Assembly (NCBI GenBank): GCA_903891325.1
Contig: CAITEC010000036.1
Coordinates: 1-64,000 of the forward strand
Reading direction: 5' to 3'
Length of the DNA: 64,000 bases
DNA from: an uncultured Opitutaceae bacterium
Lineage (GTDB): Bacteria; Verrucomicrobiota; Verrucomicrobiia; Opitutales; Opitutaceae
In this document: positions 58,076 through 64,000 of the stretch, one piece after another
Position numbering within the stretch: the first letter of the stretch is position 1
How the letters are laid out: every line of letters begins with the position of its first letter
Made by a program: the position numbers and the translations under genes
The notes under the pieces: model-generated
What the model was told of the DNA's origin: nothing
Databases searched by the model: none
Seen by the model: only the letters and a program-made list of their open reading frames with translations

Positions 58076-58750
58076 ATGAGTCAAGGGATCAAGGACCCGG
58101 GAGAACTGCAGAACATCTACCGGCGCCGGTTCGACAGGAACACGGCCTATCGGAAGCTCCTTTGGAGGGAGCTCAACGCATCATTTTTCCAGCGCCTGAT
58201 CGCACCGGATGCGGCGGTTCTCGACCTGGGTTGCGGCTACGGGGAGTTCATCAACGACATTCGCTGCGGCAGAAAGTTTGGGATGGACCTGAATCCGTCG
58301 TCACGGGCGCACCTCGACCCCGATGTGACCCACCTCTCCCAGGACTCGTCGATGCCCTGGCCTATTCCCGAGGAATCGCTCGACGTCGTGTTCACGAGCA
58401 ATTTCTTCGAGCACCTTCCCGACAAACTGGCGATTCGGAATACCCTGACAGAGGCGCGGCGGGCCTTAAAGCCAGGGGGGCGGCTGATCGCGCTTGGGCC
58501 CAACATCAAGTATGTTCCCGGTGCCTACTGGGACTTCTGGGATCATTTCCTCTGCCTGACTGAAATGTCCCTTGGCGAGGCCTTCGAGAACAACGGGTTC
58601 AGGGTCACCGTGAGCCATGGTCGCTTCCTTCCCTACACGACGGTCAACATGCCGCAGTTTCCCGCTGCGATCATAAGGCTCTACCTGGCCATCCCGTTTC
58701 TCTGGCGAATCTTCGGAAGGCAGTTCCTGGTCGTCGCCGAGCGTGTTTGA
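58076..58750 (+). CDS. Class I SAM-dependent methyltransferase
   Basis: 224 residues. SAM motif I is VLDLGCGYGEFINDI, followed by GMDLNPSS and VVFTSNFFEHLPDKLAI. The C-terminus ends with a hydrophobic IIRLYLAIPFLWRIFG and FLVVAERV, the pattern seen in methyltransferases of glycan clusters. The substrate is unknown. It follows higA by 84 bases with no strong terminator visible, and is convergent with the epimerase at 58771 (20 bases between stops). Confidence 0.87.
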   Translation: MSQGIKDPGELQNIYRRRFDRNTAYRKLLWRELNASFFQRLIAPDAAVLDLGCGYGEFINDIRCGRKFGMDLNPSSRAHLDPDVTHLSQDSSMPWPIPEESLDVVFTSNFFEHLPDKLAIRNTLTEARRALKPGGRLIALGPNIKYVPGAYWDFWDHFLCLTEMSLGEAFENNGFRVTVSHGRFLPYTTVNMPQFPAAIIRLYLAIPFLWRIFGRQFLVVAERV

Positions 58751-58770
58751 GCGACCGGCCGGTAACCGGT

Positions 58771-59742
58771 TCAGGCCGACCGCTCGTAGACCCAGCGGTT
58801 CGCCGCGAGCCAGCGGAGGGTCTTCACGATGCCCTGCTCGATGGTCAGCTTCGGTTTCCAGCCAGTCGCCTGGATTTTTTTTGTCTCAAGGAAGATGAAT
58901 GGGTTGTCCCCGATCCAGCCGCGGTCGCCACCGGCAAAACGGAGTTCGGGACTCAAGCCTAGCGCCGCGCAGATGATTCGTATGCTGTCCTTGACCTGTA
59001 CGTACTCCGGCGTCCCTAGGTTGTAGATCTGGGTATGGTGCGGCGCTTTCGCCGCCGTGCCCAGGCCAGCGACATGGAGGATGGCGTCGATGCAGTCCTG
59101 GACGTACAGGTAACTTTTCCGCTGTGTCCCGTCGCCGAGGACCCGGAGCCAGGTCGGATGCTCCGTCAGTTGCCGATGAAAGTCGAAGATGTGGCCGTGC
59201 GTGTAACGCTCGCCCAGGATCGAGACGAAGCGGAAAATGTAGGCTTCGAAGCCGAATGCCTCGCCGTATGCCGAAATGAGCCCCTCGCAGGCGGATTTTG
59301 AGGCCCCGTACAGGGATGTCTGGACGGGAAATGGAGCGTCCTCCGGTGTGGGAATAATGGCTGCCTCCCCGTAGACTGATCCGGTGGAGGAAAACACCAG
59401 GCGCCGGATCTTGTTCGACCGCATGGCCTCAAGCACGTTGAAGGTAGCAATCGTATTCTGCTCGAGGTCTTTTCCCGTGTGTTCCGGGCCGAAACGCACA
59501 TCCGCGTTCGCCGCCAGGTGAAAGACCAGCTCGCAACCGTGCATGGCGGCGGTCAGGGCGGAAACGTCGAGATTGTCGCCGCGAGCGAGGCGGAATCCGG
59601 GATGGGTGACCGCTCCTTCGAGAAACCGTGCGTCCCCGGTCGAAAAATTATCCCAGCCAACAACCTCGGCGCCGGCGAGGAGCAGCCGGTCTACGAGGTT
59701 GGAGCCGATGAATCCGGCGGCCCCGGTCACGAAATATTTCAT
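58771..59742 (-). CDS. NAD-dependent nucleotide-sugar epimerase (UDP-glucose 4-epimerase-like)
   Basis: 323 residues from ATG 59742, overlapping the upstream methyltransferase stop (ATGA). Extended SDR: MKYFVTGAAGFIGSNLVDRL, GWDNFSTGDARFLEG, VFHLAANADVRFG, LVFSSTGSVYGE and YGASKSACEGL. The pattern is close to UDP-glucose/UDP-N-acetylglucosamine 4-epimerases. An exact substrate is not claimed. The longer open frame upstream is the methyltransferase in another frame. Confidence 0.88.
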   Translation of the reverse strand: MKYFVTGAAGFIGSNLVDRLLLAGAEVVGWDNFSTGDARFLEGAVTHPGFRLARGDNLDVSALTAAMHGCELVFHLAANADVRFGPEHTGKDLEQNTIATFNVLEAMRSNKIRRLVFSSTGSVYGEAAIIPTPEDAPFPVQTSLYGASKSACEGLISAYGEAFGFEAYIFRFVSILGERYTHGHIFDFHRQLTEHPTWLRVLGDGTQRKSYLYVQDCIDAILHVAGLGTAAKAPHHTQIYNLGTPEYVQVKDSIRIICAALGLSPELRFAGGDRGWIGDNPFIFLETKKIQATGWKPKLTIEQGIVKTLRWLAANRWVYERSA

Positions 59743-60683
59743 GGGAGCTGCCTCGTTTCCTTGCCCAGTACCAGGACGCATCGAATCCCGCAGGGGTAGG
59801 ACAGCAGAGAGCTGAAGGCGGCTTCCAGCCGCATGACCAGAGAAAAGAGCGGGCTGGCCCTGGTGTTTCGGATCTGCCGCAGCACGACCCTCGATTTTTC
59901 GTCCTCTGGGGCCGACAGCTTCCGGCGATTCCACTTCTTCACGCACCAGAAGGCGGGGTAGGGCAGGAACCCGAGATGCGTCGCCTTTTTCACCGTGAAA
60001 CCGGCCGCAATTGCAAGCGCCCTGATCTCGGAAAGGCGATAGCGGCGGTAGTGCATCAGGTGCTCGTCGTATATGTCGTGGAGGGCGGGGTTTGACGGAA
60101 CCTCGATGTGGGCGATCCCCCCGGGCTTGAGTATCCGGTGCATATGCGCAAGCGCGGAGGCGTCGTCGTCAATGTGCTCGAGGACGTTCAGGCAGGTGAT
60201 TCCGTCGACGCACGAATCGGGCAGGGGACACTTTCGGAGGTCGAATTGCAGAAGTGGAAGCCCGGGCATCTGCCCAGCCATCTTCTCAAGGGGGCCGGGA
60301 AGGTAGTCGGCGCCGATCATGTCCGCTTCCGGCAGCGCCCGGGAAAGGTCCTCGAAGATGAAACCGGAGGCGCACCCGGCGTCGAGGATCCGGAGCGGGC
60401 GGCGGGCGGCCAGCCTTAGCATGCTGCGCACGGCGAGCCGGCGGGACTCCCGGCCGATCGGGTGTTCACGGCCGGCCTCGATCTCATTCATGTCGGAAAG
60501 CCGGTCGTTCCAGTGGCTGTCCGTCGCGTCGTAGGCCAAAACGCGAACCTGCCCTGAATCCAGCTCGAACGAGCCGCCAGTCCAGCGCGGTCGCGCGGCG
60601 GATCCGGGGGGCGCCGGCCAGGGGAAGTCGTCCCCGGAAAAAAATCCCCGGCGCCGTTCGTCAACCTGCAATCCCGAAGTCAT
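59739..60683 (-). CDS. Class I SAM-dependent methyltransferase
   Basis: 314 residues. An unusual N-terminal ~65 residues with zinc-finger-free Pro/Arg-rich text precedes the fold. SAM motif I is ILDAGCASGFIFEDL, then IGADYLPGPLEKMAG, GITCLNVLEHIDDD and ILKPGGIAHIEVPSNP. The block HDIYDEHLMHYRRYRLSEI is characteristic of glycan-cluster methyltransferases that act on lipid-linked or nascent glycans. The C-terminus is hydrophobic (LFSLVMRLEAAFSSLLSYP), suggesting membrane contact. Follows the GT2 by 18 bases and overlaps the epimerase. Confidence 0.86.
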   Translation of the reverse strand: MTSGLQVDERRRGFFSGDDFPWPAPPGSAARPRWTGGSFELDSGQVRVLAYDATDSHWNDRLSDMNEIEAGREHPIGRESRRLAVRSMLRLAARRPLRILDAGCASGFIFEDLSRALPEADMIGADYLPGPLEKMAGQMPGLPLLQFDLRKCPLPDSCVDGITCLNVLEHIDDDASALAHMHRILKPGGIAHIEVPSNPALHDIYDEHLMHYRRYRLSEIRALAIAAGFTVKKATHLGFLPYPAFWCVKKWNRRKLSAPEDEKSRVVLRQIRNTRASPLFSLVMRLEAAFSSLLSYPCGIRCVLVLGKETRQLP

Positions 60684-60701
60684 CTGGCGGCGAAGGCCAT
60701 T

Positions 60702-61652
60702 TCAGGGTCCCATTGGGGGAGGCGGCTTGATCCCCTCGGCGCGCTCGACGATGAATTTCGGCCGCGCCCGTACCTCCTCATAGATCCTGCCGATGTATTC
60801 GCCCAATATCCCGACGCTGATGAGCTGAACCCCGCTCAGGAAGGCCACGAGGATGACCAGCGTTGGGTTGCCCCAGACAATCGGCCAGCTCATGACCTTG
60901 AAAAGGAAATATACGGCCATAAGTAGGAAGGAGCCTCCAGCAATCACGAATCCGGCCTTGGTGGCGAGAGTCAAAGCGTAGGTTGAAAAGCAGAATACCC
61001 CGTTGAACCCGATCCGCAGGGATCCGAAAAAACGATTATAGTTGGTGTCCCCTGAAAAACGCGCCGGACGGTCGAAGGGAAGCAGGCACTGGCGGAATCC
61101 AACCAGCGCAACCAGGCCGCGCAGAAATCCGTGGCATTCCTTGAGTTTGAGAATCTCCGTCACGACCCTCCGGGACATGAGGCGATAATCACCGGTATTC
61201 GGGGGAATCGCCACTTCCGCGACGCGATTTATGATTTTGTAGCCGGTCCCGGCCACGAGCCTCTTGATCCAGGGCTCCCCGGCACGATTACGCCGCTGGG
61301 CCAGCACCACATCGTACCCTTCTTTCCATTTGCCCATCATTCCGGCGATGAGCTCGGGCGGGTCCTGCAGGTCCACGTCCATCACTATCACGGCCTCTCC
61401 GGAGGAATATTGCATCCCTGCAATCGTGGCCATGGGCTGCCCGAAGCGGCGCGAGAATTTGAGGAGCTTGATTCTTTCATCCAGGCCGCGGTGCTCGAGA
61501 ATCACCTCCTCGGTGCGGTCGCGGGAAGGGTCGAGCGAAAAAATGACCTCGTAGTCCTCGGTTAACCCTCCCAAAATCGATTGGACGCGCCGAAGAAACT
61601 CGGCGATATTTTTCTCCTCGCAGTAAACGGGAACGACGATCGAAAGGATCAT
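60702..61652 (-). CDS. GtrB/DPM1-like polyprenyl-phosphate glycosyltransferase
   Basis: 316 residues from ATG 61652; a GTG at 61688 would add twelve residues. GT2 core: LSIVVPVYCEEKNIAEFL, IFSLDPSRDRTEE and the metal site VIVMDVDLQDPPELIAGMM. AQRRNRAGEPWIKR and NTGDYRLMSRRVV are GtrB signatures. Two transmembrane helices follow (YALTLATKAGFVIAGGSFLL and TLVILVAFLSGVQLISVGIL), then LGEYIGRIYEEVRARP. It would load a sugar onto undecaprenyl phosphate for flipping, perhaps by the GtrA protein at 56724. Confidence 0.93.
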   Translation of the reverse strand: MILSIVVPVYCEEKNIAEFLRRVQSILGGLTEDYEVIFSLDPSRDRTEEVILEHRGLDERIKLLKFSRRFGQPMATIAGMQYSSGEAVIVMDVDLQDPPELIAGMMGKWKEGYDVVLAQRRNRAGEPWIKRLVAGTGYKIINRVAEVAIPPNTGDYRLMSRRVVTEILKLKECHGFLRGLVALVGFRQCLLPFDRPARFSGDTNYNRFFGSLRIGFNGVFCFSTYALTLATKAGFVIAGGSFLLMAVYFLFKVMSWPIVWGNPTLVILVAFLSGVQLISVGILGEYIGRIYEEVRARPKFIVERAEGIKPPPPMGP

Positions 61653-61776
61653 GGACTGGGATGGGGGCGCAGTTTTCTCCGGCGACACGCCTGAATGGCG
61701 GAATGCCCGGCCTACGGCATGAGCTCATGCGGCCCATTCTCTGGCAAGTATTTATTAAAAATTAGCGCGGCCTTCA

Positions 61777-64000
61777 TCAGGGACCCTCGGTATCGGCGCG
61801 GCGAATCTCGACCTCCTGGATTCGAACCATGAGTTTGCGGGCATCGCCGGCGAGATGCACAAGCCACTGGTTCGGGCTATCGACCGCCAACCTGAAGAGA
61901 TTGGATCCGGGATTGAGAAACACTGGAAAGTCGATAAAGGCGTCGTTGTCGAAATCGCGGTGCTGCGGCCTGCCGGTTCGCTCGTCGGTCAGCGTGACTG
62001 CCCGATGGGGGGGCGGATTTGCCGGACCACTTAGGGCATGAAATAGCAGGTGGTAGCGCCCCGCGCCGGAACCGAAATCGACGATTTCAATCTGCATTTG
62101 ATCGCCTACCCAACACCAGGTCAGAATGCCGTCGCGTTCAATCCCTTGCGGGTTGCGAAGAATGAGTTCGGGGCTTGCCTCGCGATTGCCATAGAACGCG
62201 ATTCGTTCACCGGTTACGAGCCAGCTGTCAGCAATGTGGGCCGGCAGCCGTCGAAAAGCGAACTGGTCCTGCGGCACGGGCCGATCCCCTATCGCGCTGG
62301 TGTCGGCATACATGTCGGAATGACGGCCGTGGTATGCGAGCCAGGCGTTCACGATCGGATGCTGCTCCTTGATCACATAACGCCTATCGGGATGGCTATC
62401 CAATTCGCGATACACTGCCCGCGCGCCGGGCGAGTTCACCGCCGCCAGTATTTCAGCGTTGTCGAGGACCTGTTTTTCAAGGTTCCACGATCCCATCCCG
62501 GCGCTCGCGACCAGCAGGCATAGAGCAAGTGTTCCGCCGAACGCTACTCGGCGGTTCCGCCCGGCCGACGCGCTCGCGCGGACCGGGTGCGTCCAATTCC
62601 GGTGCGGCAGGAAATGCGCGGCAATCTGCATGCGCCGCAATCCCAGGGTGATCAGCAAAACTTCCAACGGAAGAAAGGTAACCAGGAGCTTGTTGAATGG
62701 ATAGGGGTGAAATATCGACCCGAAACGGAGCACGGCAAGGGCGGACACAGGCACCGCTGCAGCGCCGGCCAAAAGGCACGCCCGGCTCAAGCTCCGTGAA
62801 AACAGCCCCGCAGCCATGGGGAGGAGAAGGAGAATGCCCGAGAATTCTGCGACCATGCAAAGCGCGTTGTTCGCGAGGCCCGGTCCAAAGAAAAGTTCAG
62901 CCCATCCCGCCCATGTGCCTGAGTACGGCACAAGGCTGGTCAACTTAACAGACTCCATCCCTCCGGCGGCTCCGTACTGCCCGGCGGCAAACGCCCATGC
63001 GTAACAAATGGCGTAGGGCGCTGCTGCCAGTAGCGATCCGCCTGCGGACAGCGCCATTAGTACCACACGCCGTCGGATGCTAAGCCGAAGGGACGAGAGG
63101 CAAATGAACCCGGCGACGCCCACGCCGAGGATATAGACCTCGGTGTAGGCGCATAGGAGAAAGCCGAGGAGCAAAGCTGCGCTCACACACGCCAGCCAGA
63201 ACTGCCGGGGAGCGGAGAAAAGGGCGAGAAGCAGCGAAGGGACAACGAAAAGTGTCTCGGTTTGGGAGACAAAGCCATCCAAATGGGCCTTGGTGAAAGC
63301 GGGGAGGATTCCGGCCCAAATGGCGCCGAGGAAGGCTAGCCGGCGACCCGCTCCGAGGCGGAGGAGGAGCTCCATCATGACGACCGGAACGAGCGCCAGG
63401 AAGAAGATGGTGGTCACGCCGTAGGAGCCCTGTGAATCCGTCCCGGTTGTCACTGCGAGATACCCGTCGGGCACGGCTTGGCCGATCCTTCCCGTCTTCA
63501 AGTCGATGGGCTTGACGAGCCATGGGTGAAGCCCGACGTTTCCTAGCCCGGTGGAAAAGGGCATTTCAACCAGGAACTGGCTTAATTGCACGCTGTTGAC
63601 CTGATCCTGATGGGCGTATCCGAAGTATTCAGCAGGGCCTTTGAGAAACAGGCCGCTTGATTGAAAGGCGAATGCGACCAATCCCACAGCGACCCATCGC
63701 CGGAACCGGGAGGCGCCAGGTACTGGCCGAAATTTTCCACAACAGATTCCAAGCAGGCCGGCGAGCGCGATTGCCCACCCGATCCATGAAGACCAATGCA
63801 GCCTGACGTCGAGATAGAGAAGGCCCTGCAGAAACAGCAAGTTGGCGCACCACCCGGAAATTCCCAGGAGCAGGATATCGGACCTGACTCGCGGAGGACG
63901 CGATGGAACCAGCCTGGAAATCCAATACCCCCAACCCGCGGCCGTGAGCAGGGCGGTCGCCAACTGTGCGAGGATGGTGATTCCGTGCGAGATCAAGTTA
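61777..64000 (-). CDS. Large membrane protein, probably incomplete at its 5' end
   Basis: At least 739 residues; the first visible start is a TTG at 63996, four bases from the window end, so the true start may lie beyond. About eleven transmembrane segments are followed by a ~280-residue soluble tail with beta-rich text (YHLLFHALSGPANPPPHRAV, then SNLFRLAVDSPNQWLVHLAG). A loop after the second helix pair has GPAEYFGYAHQDQVNSVQLSQFL. It resembles the other helix-then-soluble-domain membrane proteins in the window. Its family is unrecognised. 88 bases separate its stop from the GT2 alternative start. Confidence 0.72.
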   Translation of the reverse strand, partial: NLISHGITILAQLATALLTAAGWGYWISRLVPSRPPRVRSDILLLGISGWCANLLFLQGLLYLDVRLHWSSWIGWAIALAGLLGICCGKFRPVPGASRFRRWVAVGLVAFAFQSSGLFLKGPAEYFGYAHQDQVNSVQLSQFLVEMPFSTGLGNVGLHPWLVKPIDLKTGRIGQAVPDGYLAVTTGTDSQGSYGVTTIFFLALVPVVMMELLLRLGAGRRLAFLGAIWAGILPAFTKAHLDGFVSQTETLFVVPSLLLALFSAPRQFWLACVSAALLLGFLLCAYTEVYILGVGVAGFICLSSLRLSIRRRVVLMALSAGGSLLAAAPYAICYAWAFAAGQYGAAGGMESVKLTSLVPYSGTWAGWAELFFGPGLANNALCMVAEFSGILLLLPMAAGLFSRSLSRACLLAGAAAVPVSALAVLRFGSIFHPYPFNKLLVTFLPLEVLLITLGLRRMQIAAHFLPHRNWTHPVRASASAGRNRRVAFGGTLALCLLVASAGMGSWNLEKQVLDNAEILAAVNSPGARAVYRELDSHPDRRYVIKEQHPIVNAWLAYHGRHSDMYADTSAIGDRPVPQDQFAFRRLPAHIADSWLVTGERIAFYGNREASPELILRNPQGIERDGILTWCWVGDQMQIEIVDFGSGAGRYHLLFHALSGPANPPPHRAVTLTDERTGRPQHRDFDNDAFIDFPVFLNPGSNLFRLAVDSPNQWLVHLAGDARKLMVRIQEVEIRRADTEGP

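Noticed and set aside
1-64000. tRNA, rRNA or riboswitch
   Set aside because: No cloverleaf with a GTTC-type T-arm, rRNA stretch or known riboswitch core was recognised on either strand; a covariance-model search would be needed to exclude small RNAs.

Overview
A GC-rich bacterial window. It is almost entirely coding, with many genes joined by 4-base stop/start overlaps (ATGA, GTGA, TTGA). No rRNA, tRNA or CRISPR array was seen. The gene style suggests Verrucomicrobiota, possibly an Opitutales-type lineage: a signal peptidase I with a large insertion, a DUF1800/DUF1501 pair, many 'GW-domain' glycosyltransferase-associated proteins and several families of intergenic palindromic repeats. This placement is an inference from gene content only.

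Layout. 1-6.5 kb holds housekeeping genes: ruvA, dapB and dapA on the minus strand, then fabD, lepA and lepB on the plus strand. 6.5-16.6 kb has three GT4 glycosyltransferases, an alpha-oxoamine synthase, two methyltransferases and two multi-pass membrane proteins, with repeats between transcription units. 16.6-18.2 kb has a MITE-like element and a short Hsp70-like ATPase. 18.3-27.6 kb is a minus-strand nucleotide-sugar and glycosyltransferase cluster: GT4, GT2, rmlA, rmlB, a fused-type rhamnose epimerase/reductase, GT2 and two CDP-paratose-2-epimerase-like enzymes. 27.7-36.9 kb has a PhyH dioxygenase, a methyltransferase, GT2, two very large membrane proteins and a radical SAM/SPASM protein. 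37-40 kb has the DUF1800/DUF1501 pair. 40-46.5 kb encodes coiled-coil/GW-domain proteins, a GT8 enzyme and a 1262-residue GT4-GW-GT2 protein. 46.5-50 kb is unusual: a 469-base stretch without a gene is followed by two consecutive genes that are each broken by one in-frame TAG. 50-56.6 kb has a membrane protein, then a minus-strand operon that reads as a complete GDP-D,D-heptose route (transaldolase, gmhB, gmhA, hddC, hddA) plus a Gfo/Idh/MocA oxidoreductase. 56.7-64 kb has GtrA, a HigBA toxin-antitoxin module with a clear operator palindrome, methyltransferases, a UDP-glucose-4-epimerase-like enzyme, a polyprenyl-phosphate GT2 and a large membrane protein running to the window edge.

Taken together, most of the window appears to make and assemble a surface polysaccharide. 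It contains two recognisable activated-sugar supply routes (deoxythymidine- or uridine-linked rhamnose, and GDP-heptose), several further epimerases, roughly a dozen glycosyltransferases, and membrane proteins of the GT-C/YfhO/GtrA type that would use lipid-linked sugars. No Wzx/Wzy/ABC exporter was recognised here. The most notable observations are the rhamnose pathway without rmlC, the paired amber codons, the in-frame palindromic repeat array inside a glycosyltransferase, a shared GW domain on proteins of different chemistry, and at least four distinct dispersed palindromic repeat families.
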